A stretch of 64,000 nt of DNA from Streptomyces hundungensis (GTDB lineage: Bacteria > Actinomycetota > Actinomycetes > Streptomycetales > Streptomycetaceae), in assembly GCF_003627815.1 (NCBI RefSeq), contig NZ_CP032698.1:4030001-4094000 (forward strand), written 5' to 3'. The position numbers and the translations under genes are program-made. Position 1 is the first letter of the stretch; the number at the start of each line of letters is the position of its first letter. Under the pieces are notes generated by a model, which worked only from the letters and a program-made list of their open reading frames with translations, did not search any database and was not told the DNA's origin. Shown piece after piece: positions 31,464 through 39,400 of the stretch.

Positions 31464-31901
31464 CTACGACTCGGCGGCCGCGGCCTTCTTGGCGCAGTCC
31501 TTGCACCGCCCGAAGATGGCGAAGTGCTTCATGTCCGTCTCGAAGCCGAAGGTGTCCCTGAGCTTCGCGGTGAAGTCGGCGGCCACGGAGACGTCGGCCT
31601 CGATCACCTCGGTGCAGTCCCGGCACACCAGGTGGATGTGGTGGTGGCGGTCGGCCAGGTGGTACGTCGGGGCGCCGTGGCCCAGATGGGCGTGCGAGAC
31701 CAGACCCAGCTCCTCCAGGAGCTCCAGGGTCCGGTACACGGTGGAGATGTTCACGCCGCCCGCCGTCTTCCGCACCTGGGTGAGGATGTCGTCGGGCGTC
31801 GCGTGCTCCAGTACGTCCACGGCCTCGAGGACGAGCTGTCGCTGGGGCGTCAGGCGGTATCCGCGCCTGCGGAGGTCGCTCTGCCAGTCGGTGGTCACCA
31901 C
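31464..31901 (-). CDS. nur: Fur-family nickel-responsive regulator Nur
   Basis: The protein has 145 residues. The winged helix (YRLTPQRQLVLEAVDVLEHA... ISTVYRTLELLEELGLV) and the metal-rich region YHLADRHHHIHLVCRDC are typical of the Fur family, with a C-terminal CKDC pair. Length, sequence and position next to ygfZ match S. coelicolor Nur (SCO4180), which represses nickel uptake and the iron superoxide dismutase when nickel is present. Assignment to Nur rather than Zur or CatR rests mainly on location, which I recall rather than can test here. Confidence 0.8.
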   Translation of the reverse strand: MVTTDWQSDLRRRGYRLTPQRQLVLEAVDVLEHATPDDILTQVRKTAGGVNISTVYRTLELLEELGLVSHAHLGHGAPTYHLADRHHHIHLVCRDCTEVIEADVSVAADFTAKLRDTFGFETDMKHFAIFGRCKDCAKKAAAAES

Positions 31902-31979
31902 GCCCCCAGTGTAGGAGCCATCGCGGCGGCCGCCCGGGGAGAAGGCGGCCCGCTCGACGCGAACGGGGAGGGAGTCGGC

Positions 31980-32552
31980 CTACTTGAAGAAGGCGATGCC
32001 GTCGTCGGGAAGGTCACCGAGGCCCCGCGCCATGTCGGCGACCTCCTCGGGCGTGACGACCTTCTTCAGGTGCGCCGACATGTAGGGGCGCAGCTCGACC
32101 TCGGGGGTCGCCTTCTCGCCGACCCACATCAGGTCGCTCTTGACGTAGCCGTACAGACGCTTGCCGCCGGTGTACGGGCCGGAGGCGGCGGTGCGGGCGA
32201 CGGCGTCGGTGACCAGGTCGATCTGCGGCTTCTGGTGGGCGAGCTCGCCGTACCAGATCTCCACGATGCCCTGGTCGCGGACCATGACGACCTCGACCTT
32301 GCGGTCCTTGTCGATGCGCCAGAAGCCCGACTCGGACTCCAGCGGCTTCACCTTGTTGCCCTCGGCGTCCAGGATCCAGGAGTGCGAGACGTACTCCAGG
32401 AAGTCACGGCCGTCGTGGGAGAAGGTCACGGACTGCCCGAAGTTCGCCTTCTCGGCGCCGGGGAAGTCGGTGACGCCGGCGCCCTCCCACGTGCCGAGGA
32501 GGAAGACCAGGGGAACCAGGTCGGGGTGGAGGTCGGACGGAATCTCGATCAT
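31980..32552 (-). CDS. Nitrobindin-like (DUF1794/FABP-type) heme-binding protein
   Basis: The protein has 190 residues. The N-terminal motif GTWEGAGVTDFPG matches the GxWxGxG signature of nitrobindin/THAP4-like ten-stranded beta barrels, and the downstream barrel strands (FLEYVSHSWILDAEGN; LESESGFWRID; KVEVVMVRDQGIVEIWYGEL) are in order. Family members bind ferric heme and nitric oxide; the proximal His is not identified here. The ATG at 32550-32552 starts MIEIPSDLHPDL. The gene lies next to nur in the same orientation. Confidence 0.85.
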   Translation of the reverse strand: MIEIPSDLHPDLVPLVFLLGTWEGAGVTDFPGAEKANFGQSVTFSHDGRDFLEYVSHSWILDAEGNKVKPLESESGFWRIDKDRKVEVVMVRDQGIVEIWYGELAHQKPQIDLVTDAVARTAASGPYTGGKRLYGYVKSDLMWVGEKATPEVELRPYMSAHLKKVVTPEEVADMARGLGDLPDDGIAFFK

Positions 32553-32597
32553 GAGGCTGCGATCTCTTCGTTGCGGTCGAGGTGAGCGTCGGGGTGG

Positions 32598-32699
32598 TTA
32601 GCGCTGACCCTGGTACAGCTTCTTGACGGTCAGCCCGGCGAAGGCGAGGACGCCGACGCAGACCAGGACAAGGAGGGTGGAGAAAACAGCCTCAAGCAC
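32598..32699 (-). CDS. Very small single-pass membrane protein (33 aa)
   Basis: The GTG at 32697-32699 is preceded by GAGGAG at good spacing and encodes LEAVFSTLLVLVCVGVLAFA followed by GLTVKKLYQGQR. One hydrophobic helix with a positively charged cytoplasmic end makes up nearly the whole protein. It stands in a line of minus-strand genes between the nitrobindin-like gene and the membrane-protein operon. Function unknown; its size puts it below usual annotation limits. Confidence 0.6.
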   Translation of the reverse strand: MLEAVFSTLLVLVCVGVLAFAGLTVKKLYQGQR

Positions 32700-32990
32700 G
32701 GGGGGCTCCTCGCATGAGCGGGTGTAGGGGCGGTCAGGGCCGGCCCCCAGCCTAATGGGTGGGGGGCCGGCCCTCTCTGTGAGGTACGCCGCCGGTGGCA
32801 CGCCGTTGGGCTGCCGCATCCGGGCGGGGACCACCGGTGTCGCCGAGCAGTCTGTCGAAACGCCGGCTTCGGCCCAGGCGAGGAGGTCGCCGCGCAGGGT
32901 GCCGGTGTCGTTCAGCGGTGAGTCGCGCTCCGGGGCCGGCGAGGTGGCGGGCCCGGCCCCCGGACCCGCCGTCGAGCGGCCGCACGGCTC

Positions 32991-33899
32991 CTAGCCCAAG
33001 AGCTGTTCCTGCAACACGGTGGTCTGGTGGAAGGGGACCGCGGCGGCCGAGCCCTTCCTCGACTGGACGACCAGGGCGACGACGTCCCCGGCCGTGAGGT
33101 AGGCGTGCCACACCTGGACGGGGCCGATCGGCGCGGACTCGGCGTACACGTCGTGGCGTACGTGCGGGATGCCGTTGCCGAGGTTGTAGTCCTCGTCGAG
33201 GGCGGACTCACCCTCGACTTCCTTCAGGCGCCGCGGAGCCATGCCCGTGTTGGAGAAGTGCAGCGTGCTGAACGCGTTCTGGTAGCCGGCGCTGTGGAAG
33301 CGCACCAGATAGATCCGGGTGGCGGTGCCGTCCGGCATGGTCCAGCCCCGCGCCGCGATCTGGACCGGCCCGCTCTGGGCGAGGTCCTGACGCATGGAGG
33401 CGACGTGGTCGTCACCGCCGAACTCCTCAAGGAAGCGGTCGGCGGAGATCCGGCTCCGGTCCCCCTTGAGCGTGGCGTCGGGCACGGATCCCGCCGGGGC
33501 GGGCAGCAGGAGCTGCTCCAGACCGGCGTAGTGGATCATCCCGGGGTTGTCGGCGGCGAACGGCAGCGCGGCCCCGGCCGGGAGCGCGGGCTTCACCAGC
33601 TCGGGGTAGTCCCAGCGGCCGTCACTCCGGGTGGAGAGCCCCGGTACGTCGGTGCGCTCGCGCTCGGTGATCCCGTACGCGACCCCGCTGCCGAGCACCC
33701 CGAAGACGACCACGGCGGCGGTCCAGCGCAGCACGGCCCGCAGCACCCGGCGGTCCTTGGGGGCGACCGGCGGGGGCGCTTCGGGGAGCGGGGGCGCGGA
33801 CGGCTGGAGCGGGACCGGACTCTGGACGGCCTTGTCGGCGGGCTCACCGTTGAGCTCGGCCGGCTCGGGCTTCTCGTTCACGTCATTGAGGTCGTTCAC
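32991..33899 (-). CDS. Membrane-anchored protein of unknown function, third gene of a coupled trio
   Basis: The protein has 302 residues. A Pro/Glu-rich cytoplasmic segment (1-50) precedes one transmembrane helix (AVLRWTAAVVVFGVLGSGVA), and the rest (about 225 residues) is predicted outside. The GTG at 33897-33899 overlaps the previous gene's stop by four bases. No named domain was recognised. It shares layout, the RWD-x-L-x-x-L and VxVW/IYLVRFH-type patterns, and length class with the two genes upstream, suggesting an old gene triplication. Its extracellular domain probably forms a complex with theirs. The region 32700-32990 holds only G+C-rich spacer. Confidence 0.7.
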   Translation of the reverse strand: MNDLNDVNEKPEPAELNGEPADKAVQSPVPLQPSAPPLPEAPPPVAPKDRRVLRAVLRWTAAVVVFGVLGSGVAYGITERERTDVPGLSTRSDGRWDYPELVKPALPAGAALPFAADNPGMIHYAGLEQLLLPAPAGSVPDATLKGDRSRISADRFLEEFGGDDHVASMRQDLAQSGPVQIAARGWTMPDGTATRIYLVRFHSAGYQNAFSTLHFSNTGMAPRRLKEVEGESALDEDYNLGNGIPHVRHDVYAESAPIGPVQVWHAYLTAGDVVALVVQSRKGSAAAVPFHQTTVLQEQLLG

Positions 33900-34702
33900 A
33901 CGGACTCCCCGGGGGACTTGATGAGGTCGAGCTGCTTGCCCAGCAGCTGGGCCGCGACCTCGGTGTCCAGCGGAGCCGGCCCGTAGGTGTACGTACCGAC
34001 CATGACGTTGCCCTCGAAGGCGTTGCAGAACATCGCGTCGAGCCTCAGCTCGTCGTCCTTGGGCAGCAGGAAGCACACGGCGTTGGCGTGGCCCGTGACC
34101 TTCGGGCCCGCGCGGAGCGCCTTGAGGGCGTGCGCGAACTCGCCCTGGAAGGAGTTCAACTCCCTGATCGCCTTCGTGTTCTCCATTTGGGACAGCCGCA
34201 TCTCGGTGACGACGCCGTCCTTGGCATAGCTGCGCAGGGCGACACCCTGGACCTTCAGACCGTCGATGGCCTTGTCGTTCTTCTCCCGCTCATCGGCCGG
34301 GAGATGGCGCCCGCCGTCCTTCAGCATGGCGATGGCCTGCTGGGCGCCGAACGTCGAGTCATTGCCGAACTCGCCTATGTCGGGGCCGAGTTCATAGCCC
34401 GGGGGCAGCGGAAGCAGTCTGCCGCCGAGCCCGGTGCGGACGGGGGCCGCGGCGCGGGGCGGGGGCGTCGCCGCTGCGCCCGGCGACGCCTGGAGCACGG
34501 TCGGGGCAGTGCGGTCCGCGTCGCTCAGCTCGGCCAGCGCCCAGACGGTGCCTCCGGCCACGAGCAGCAGCGCGACGGCACCCGCCACGAGCGGGACGAG
34601 ACGGCGGCGCCGACGGGGGGCGGGCTCGACGGACCCGGGTTCTACGGGAGCGGGCTCCACGGTCGGCGGCCGGCCGGTCGTGGGCTCGTCGTGGTCGTTC
34701 AC
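33896..34702 (-). CDS. Membrane-anchored protein of unknown function, second gene of a coupled trio
   Basis: The protein has 268 residues with GTG at 34700-34702, overlapping the upstream stop by four bases. The N-terminal 35 residues are Pro/Glu/Val-rich and end in RRRRR. The transmembrane helix LVPLVAGAVALLLVAGGTVW follows, then an external domain of about 205 residues with the segment LPLPPGYELGPDIGEFGND and two Cys (AVCFLLP; MFCNAFEG) likely to form a disulfide. No family recognised. It has the same layout as its neighbours. Confidence 0.7.
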   Translation of the reverse strand: MNDHDEPTTGRPPTVEPAPVEPGSVEPAPRRRRRLVPLVAGAVALLLVAGGTVWALAELSDADRTAPTVLQASPGAAATPPPRAAAPVRTGLGGRLLPLPPGYELGPDIGEFGNDSTFGAQQAIAMLKDGGRHLPADEREKNDKAIDGLKVQGVALRSYAKDGVVTEMRLSQMENTKAIRELNSFQGEFAHALKALRAGPKVTGHANAVCFLLPKDDELRLDAMFCNAFEGNVMVGTYTYGPAPLDTEVAAQLLGKQLDLIKSPGESV

Positions 34703-35598
34703 AATCGCTCCAACTGCTGCTTGGCCAGCGCCTGTAGGGCGGATTCCGAGACGGGACCGGAGTTGTTCTCGTAGAGCAACTCCATGAAGGTGCCGTCGCG
34801 CCAGGCGAGGGCGCGGCCCTCGTAGACGGGCTCGTAGCCGGGTTTGGTGTGCGGCTTGTCGTACACATAGGTGCGTCCGTCGACGCTGCCCGGGATCGTC
34901 TTGCCGAAGTTGCCGGCGTGCTCGTCCTGTGCCATGAGGTCCTGCTGTTTGCGGGCGAACTCCTTGGAGTTGACGGCGGTGGCGTCGCCGAACTGGGTCA
35001 GCATGACGCTGACGTACACCCGGCCGTCCTGGGACCAGGACGTCATCGCGCTGCGCCGGAAGCCGTTGCCGAGGAGGTGCGCGAACGCCGCGTCGGGGTG
35101 CTCGTAGTCCGCGGCGGTGATCAGCAGGTCCCGCCAGCCGGGCTGCTCCTCGGTCTTCGCGCCGTCCGGCTTCGGCAGGAGGAGACGGCGCAGATCGCCG
35201 TCCGTCTTCTCGTCCCAGCGGTTGGCCGAGACGGTGCGGGCCGTCGTCCCGGTGCCGGCCGGCGCGGTCTTCGAGTCGGCCAGGTCCCGCTGCGCGAGGG
35301 GCGCCGAGGGCGTGGGCTGCCGCTGGTACTGCACGGCGTACCCGGTGACGGTGCCCGCCAGCACCCCCAGCACGGCGGCACCCGCGATGATCAGGGTGGT
35401 GCGGCCCCGGCGGCGGCGCGGACGCGCGGGCAGCCCGTCCGGGGCCTCGGCGCCGGACGCATCCGGCGCGGGCGGCGTTTCGGGGTCGGGCGGCGTCTCG
35501 GGATCGGGCCGCGTCTCGGGATCGGGCCGCGTTACGGGATCGGGCGGCGTTTCGGGGTCGGGTCCGGGCATGCCGGACGGGTCTTGCGTCGAACTCAT
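34699..35598 (-). CDS. Membrane-anchored protein with PDPET repeats, first gene of a coupled trio
   Basis: The protein has 299 residues. After MSSTQDPSG the N-terminal cytoplasmic part contains six repeats of the hexapeptide PDPET(P/R) type, then RPRRRRGR, one transmembrane helix (TTLIIAGAAVLGVLAGTVTGYA) and an external domain of about 200 residues with a WRDL, DAAFAHLLGN and LYENNSGPVSE pattern. The ATG at 35596-35598 follows GGGGGG spacing; no signal peptide cleavage site is evident. It leads a three-gene operon joined by four-base overlaps. Function unknown. Confidence 0.7.
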   Translation of the reverse strand: MSSTQDPSGMPGPDPETPPDPVTRPDPETRPDPETPPDPETPPAPDASGAEAPDGLPARPRRRRGRTTLIIAGAAVLGVLAGTVTGYAVQYQRQPTPSAPLAQRDLADSKTAPAGTGTTARTVSANRWDEKTDGDLRRLLLPKPDGAKTEEQPGWRDLLITAADYEHPDAAFAHLLGNGFRRSAMTSWSQDGRVYVSVMLTQFGDATAVNSKEFARKQQDLMAQDEHAGNFGKTIPGSVDGRTYVYDKPHTKPGYEPVYEGRALAWRDGTFMELLYENNSGPVSESALQALAKQQLERL

Positions 35599-35725
35599 GG
35601 GTCCCCCCACAGGACTTGGCGAACTGGGGCGCGGGGCGGCAGGGCTGCCTGCCTTCCACCCGCGGCACACAACAGACTCACAGGGACGGGGGGAGGTTGT
35701 GGCGCGGCGGATTACAGTTCGGCAT

Positions 35726-36091
35726 ATGCCCAAGCAGAAGCTCGTGATCAAGGTGACCGCCGGCGCCGACGCGCCCGAGCGGTGTTCGCAGGCCTTCACC
35801 GTCGCGGCGGTGGCCGTGGCCAGCGGGGTGGAGGTCTCGCTCTGGCTGACCGGCGAGTCGTCCTGGTTCGCCCTGCCGGGCCGCGCCGCGGAATTCTCCC
35901 TCCCGCACGCCGCGCCGCTGCCGGACCTGATCGCGTCGGTTCAGGCGGGCGGCCGGATCACGCTGTGCACGCAGTGCGCGACCCGGCGGGAGATCACGGA
36001 GCAGGACGTCCTGGAGGGCGTACGGATCGCGGGGGCGCAGGTCTTCGTGCAGGAGATCATGGCGGACGACGTCCAGGCGCTCGTGTACTGA
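35726..36091 (+). CDS. DsrE/DsrF-like protein
   Basis: The protein has 121 residues with a DsrE-like fold: LVIKVTAGADAPERCSQAFT..., then AAVAVASGVEVSLWLTGESS and a single Cys pair in ITLCTQCATRREI at the position of the reactive Cys in sulfur-transfer DsrE/TusD proteins. It may take part in persulfide transfer, which suits the rhodanese and DUF1416 genes nearby. The ATG lies in GCATATGCCC with no clear ribosome site; the gene is divergent from the membrane-protein trio. Confidence in the family is good, but the partner is not known. Confidence 0.75.
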   Translation: MPKQKLVIKVTAGADAPERCSQAFTVAAVAVASGVEVSLWLTGESSWFALPGRAAEFSLPHAAPLPDLIASVQAGGRITLCTQCATRREITEQDVLEGVRIAGAQVFVQEIMADDVQALVY

Positions 36092-36118
36092 GCGGTCACG
36101 CGGGCCCGGCGGACGGGG

Positions 36119-36379
36119 TCAGGGGCGGCGCCGCTTGCCGTCCAGTTCGTCCCACCACTCGTCCGACTTGGGGTCGCCCGAGGGGTCGTCCCACCAGCGG
36201 TCGTCGGGGCCGCGCCGATTGGCGACCATCGCGGCGACCGGCGGGATCACCATGGCGACGACGCACATCCCGACCGCCACCGGAATCGACCACAGGCGCA
36301 CGAAACCCCAGGCGGACACGAAGAGCAGGATGCAGCCGCCCATCATCCAGAAATAGCCTCGCCGGCGCCGGGCCAACAT
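36119..36379 (-). CDS. DUF3099 membrane protein
   Basis: The protein has 86 residues with two transmembrane helices (FWMMGGCILLFVSAWGFVRL; IPVAVGMCVVAMVIPPVAAM) and a tail rich in Asp/Trp (RWWDDPSGDPKSDEWWDEL). It fits the actinobacterial DUF3099 family. The ATG at 36377-36379 begins MLARRRRGYF; longer upstream starts lie in unrelated sequence. It is convergent with the DsrE-like gene. Function unknown. Confidence 0.8.
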   Translation of the reverse strand: MLARRRRGYFWMMGGCILLFVSAWGFVRLWSIPVAVGMCVVAMVIPPVAAMVANRRGPDDRWWDDPSGDPKSDEWWDELDGKRRRP

Positions 36380-36498
36380 GACTCCAGCGTACGACCGGAA
36401 CGCCGGGCCCGATACGGCGCGAAGGACCGCACCCCATTCCAAGGCGTCCAACCCCCGGGGTGCGGCCCTCCGGCCGGTCCTGCGATCCGTGCCGTCGG

Positions 36499-36786
36499 TC
36501 AGACGGCGATGGCGACCTCGGCGAGGCCTCCGGTCTGGGCGACGACCGTACGGTCCGCGCTGCCGCCCGGCACCAGGGCGCGCACGGTCCACGTGCCCTC
36601 GGCCGCGTAGAAGCGGAACTGTCCGGTGGCCGAGGTCGGGACCTCGGCGGTGAACTCGCCGGTCGAGTCGAGCAGGCGCACGTAACCGGTGACGGGCTCG
36701 CCGTCGCGGGTCACCTGGCCCTGGATCGTGGTCTCACCGGGCTTGATCGTCGAGGCGTCGGGGCCGCCGGCCTTCGCTCCACACAT
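36499..36786 (-). CDS. DUF1416 protein
   Basis: The protein has 95 residues, beginning MCGAKAGGPDASTIKPGETT, with a Gly-rich beta-sandwich body (TIQGQVTRDGEPVTGYVRLL... VRALVPGG). The N-terminal Cys and following Gly are a family feature. DUF1416 genes sit directly after the rhodanese gene in most actinobacteria and are probably co-transcribed; here 52 bases separate them. It may help in sulfur transfer or binding. The ATG at 36784-36786 follows a GGAAGAA site. Confidence 0.85.
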   Translation of the reverse strand: MCGAKAGGPDASTIKPGETTIQGQVTRDGEPVTGYVRLLDSTGEFTAEVPTSATGQFRFYAAEGTWTVRALVPGGSADRTVVAQTGGLAEVAIAV

Positions 36787-36838
36787 GGGTTCTTCCTTAC
36801 GGTCTACGGTCTGGGGGGTCGAGCGGGGCTGTGCGGAG

Positions 36839-37684
36839 TTACTTGTTGGCGCCGAGCTCGATCGGCACGCCGACGAGGGAGCCGTACTCGGTCCACGAGC
36901 CGTCGTAGTTCTTGACGTTCTCCTGGCCGAGCAGCTCGTGCAGCACGAACCACGTCAGGGCCGAGCGCTCACCGATGCGGCAGTACGCGATGGTGTCCTT
37001 CGCGAGGTCGACCTGCTCGGCCTCGTAGAGGGCCTTGAGCTCGTCGTCCGACTTGAACGTGCCGTCGTCGTTGGCGTTCTTCGACCACGGGATGTTGCGG
37101 GCGGACGGGACGTGGCCCGGGCGCTGCGACTGCTCCTGCGGGAGGTGGGCCGGGGCGAGCAGCTTGCCGGAGAACTCGTCGGGCGAGCGCACGTCGACGA
37201 GGTTCTGGTTGCCGATCGCGTTCACGACGTCGTCGCGGAAGGCGCGGATCGAGGCGTCCTGCGGCTTGGCCTTGTACTGGGTGGCCGGGCGGCTGGGGAT
37301 CTGGTCGCCGTCCACGAGGTCGCGGGAGTCGAGCTCCCACTTCTTGCGGCCGCCGTCGAGGAGCTTCACGTCCTGGTGGCCGTAGAGCTTGAAGTACCAG
37401 AAGGCGTAGCTGGCGAACCAGTTGTTGTTGCCGCCGTACAGGACGACGGTGGTGTCGTTCGCGATGCCCTTCGCGGAGAGGAGCTTCTCGAAGCCCTCCT
37501 GGTCGACGAAGTCACGGCGGACCGGGTCCTGGAGGTCCTTCGTCCAGTCGATCCGGATCGCGTTCTTGATGTGGTTCTTCTCGTAGGCCGAGGTGTCCTC
37601 GTCGACCTCGACGATGGCGACCTTCGGGTCGTCGATGTGGGCCTCGACCCAGTCGGCGTCTACCAGGACGTCACTGCGGCTCAT
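36839..37684 (-). CDS. Thiosulfate sulfurtransferase (rhodanese, CysA/SseA type)
   Basis: The protein has 281 residues with two rhodanese domains. The catalytic Cys loop is CRIGERS in the second domain (about residues 233-239). The first domain (about 10-125) is inactive. Rhodaneses transfer sulfane sulfur from thiosulfate to thiol acceptors and supply sulfur for cofactors. The ATG at 37682-37684 follows AGGAGAA. The leader peptide at 37878-37958 and the DUF1416 gene downstream point to a sulfur-regulated operon, as in other actinobacteria. Confidence 0.9.
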   Translation of the reverse strand: MSRSDVLVDADWVEAHIDDPKVAIVEVDEDTSAYEKNHIKNAIRIDWTKDLQDPVRRDFVDQEGFEKLLSAKGIANDTTVVLYGGNNNWFASYAFWYFKLYGHQDVKLLDGGRKKWELDSRDLVDGDQIPSRPATQYKAKPQDASIRAFRDDVVNAIGNQNLVDVRSPDEFSGKLLAPAHLPQEQSQRPGHVPSARNIPWSKNANDDGTFKSDDELKALYEAEQVDLAKDTIAYCRIGERSALTWFVLHELLGQENVKNYDGSWTEYGSLVGVPIELGANK

Positions 37685-37877
37685 GTTCTTCTCCTCCGGG
37701 GCAGTCTGCGGGGGGGCGGTGCGGGTGTGCGGGGACGCGGCGGCGCGGGGTGCGGTGTGGGTGCGGTTCGCCTGCGGCGGCACGGGGTGGCACGGGTGGC
37801 CCTGTGGTCCGGTCGACCTTCGAATACGGTCGTTCGCGGCCAACGGGCCCGGGGAATGCGGGAGTTGAGCGTCCCGC

Positions 37878-37958
37878 TCAGAAGGGGCGACAGAGCATGG
37901 CGGCGACGCGGCACAGGTCTACTGCCCGCCGCTTCGTGAGGTCCGCCTGTCGCTTCAT
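37878..37958 (-). CDS. Cysteine-containing leader peptide for the sulfurtransferase operon (26 aa)
   Basis: A 26-residue peptide begins MKRQADLTKRRAVDLCRVAA and ends MLCRPF. Streptomyces carry similar short leader peptides (R-x-VDLCR-V) upstream of sulfur-metabolism genes, and mycobacteria have Cys-rich ones that slow translation when cysteine is scarce. Two Cys codons near the end are the likely sensors. It lies 190 bases upstream of the rhodanese start. A leader-mediated control is inferred from the family and position. Confidence 0.6.
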   Translation of the reverse strand: MKRQADLTKRRAVDLCRVAAMLCRPF

Positions 37959-38044
37959 GCGTCCGATCGTAGGGACGCATACCGGGGCGTGTCACCGGTG
38001 TGTCGCATGTTGAGACTCGATCATCCGCATACTGATACGTGGCC

Positions 38045-38514
38045 GTCGCCCGGGGCCCCGAAAGCCCTTCCCCGGGCGGGTGGCGGGGGTGGGCTCCTGC
38101 CCTACGGACCAGAACGTCTCACCATCCGGTTGCGGGGGGGCTCCGCCCCAGACCCCAACGCGTTTTCCCACCCACCCGCCCGTGACGGGCATTGAAGGGT
38201 TCAGCCCCTGGGGCTCCGCCCCAGACCCCGTTCGCGCCTGAACGGCGCTTGTCCTCAATCGCCGGACGGGCTGAGGTGGCCGATGCGGGCCAGCACCGAG
38301 CATTTAAGGGGCGCGGGGAACTGCGCGCCCAGCCACGCACGGTCCGCACACGACCGAGGGTTTTGGGGGCGCGGGGAACTGCGCAAGACGCGAGCACGGT
38401 CCGCACACGACCGGGGGGTTGGGGGCGCGGGGAACTGCGCGGTCTGCCACCCTCGGCGCGGCGCCGGGACGGCTCCCCCGGAGGGTTTCGGGAAGGGGCG
38501 GGGTGGGGGAAAGA
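38045..38514. repeat. G+C-rich intergenic repeat block 2
   Basis: This gap between the leader peptide promoter region and the DUF2993 gene has no gene. It contains CTGGGGCTCCGCCCCAGACC twice (a hairpin unit), CACCCGCCCGTGACGGGCATTGAA, a CCTCAATCGCCGGACGGGCTG sequence, and a GGGCGCGGGGAACTGCGC motif at about 38311, 38369 and 38423 with CACGGTCCGCACACGACCG between. The same three sequence families recur at 47.6-48.3 kb. They resemble Streptomyces-wide intergenic repeats, which act as terminators or recombination targets. Confidence 0.7.
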
Positions 38515-39264
38515 TCAGCCCGCCAGGCGGACTTCCGTGCCCTCCCCCGAGAACCGCAACCCCTCCTCCGACGCCGTCACCTTGTTGAGCTTGATGCTCG
38601 ACGGCATCCCGTCGATCTTCAGGTCGTAGTCGACCGCCTTGCGCAACCGCTGGTCGAACCCCGGCACGGGCAGCGCCGGCAAGGACTCGGCCCGCAACTG
38701 CACCGCCCCCGAACCGTTCAGGCTCACCGTGCTGTAGGCCGAAACCGTCCGCCCCTGAAGCAGCGCCTTGATGGCCGCCGGCAGCACCACGCCCTGGCCC
38801 TCCAGGAGGTCCGCGAGGGGGCCGGTCACCTTGACCTGGCCCTTCGCCGCCCGCTCGGGGCCGGCGTAACCCACCGTCGCCCCCTTGGGCGCGGCCTTGG
38901 ACAGGTCCGCGTACGAGATCCGCGCCGCGCCCTGCGCCCGCCCGGCCACCGCCGAGGAGAAGGAGCCGTCGATCTTCACGGCGTGCAGCTCGGCCGTCAC
39001 CTCGGTGACGTTGACCGAGTGGCCCCCGGCCGTCGCGGTGACCCCGGAGAGCGAGACGTCGACCTCGTCGAGTTCCTTGCCGACCACCTGGGTCAGGAAG
39101 GGAAAGCCCTTGATGTCGACGTCAGGGGTCGAAGCCAGCCGCTGACTGCTCTTGATCTTGTCGGCCGTCTTCGACTCGGCGATGTTCACCGCGACGCGGT
39201 CCACGGCGACGAAGATGCCGCCGAGAACGATCGCGATGATCAGAAGTATTCGCAGTGCTCGCAT
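38515..39264 (-). CDS. DUF2993 (LmeA-like) membrane-anchored protein
   Basis: The protein has 249 residues: an N-terminal signal-anchor (ILLIIAIVLGGIFVAVDRVA) and an external beta-rich domain matching DUF2993 (FPFLTQVVGKELDEVDVSLS; VTEVTAELHAVKIDG; GLRFSGEGTEVRL). The mycobacterial member LmeA takes part in cell-envelope glycolipid maturation. Lipid-binding fold is likely. The ATG at 39262-39264 begins MRALRILLII. It is upstream of nothing coupled; the next gene in the same direction is 135 bases away. Confidence 0.82.
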   Translation of the reverse strand: MRALRILLIIAIVLGGIFVAVDRVAVNIAESKTADKIKSSQRLASTPDVDIKGFPFLTQVVGKELDEVDVSLSGVTATAGGHSVNVTEVTAELHAVKIDGSFSSAVAGRAQGAARISYADLSKAAPKGATVGYAGPERAAKGQVKVTGPLADLLEGQGVVLPAAIKALLQGRTVSAYSTVSLNGSGAVQLRAESLPALPVPGFDQRLRKAVDYDLKIDGMPSSIKLNKVTASEEGLRFSGEGTEVRLAG

Positions 39265-39400
39265 TGCCTACGTGTCCCCCACCAGTCGGCCGCCAGTCGG
39301 CCCTCGACCCCTTGACCGTCCCGGGGCTGATCGATGCGCGTGTTCGTGATCCTGTTCGTGATCCACCCCGGATGACGATCGCGAGCCTAACCCCGGTTCC

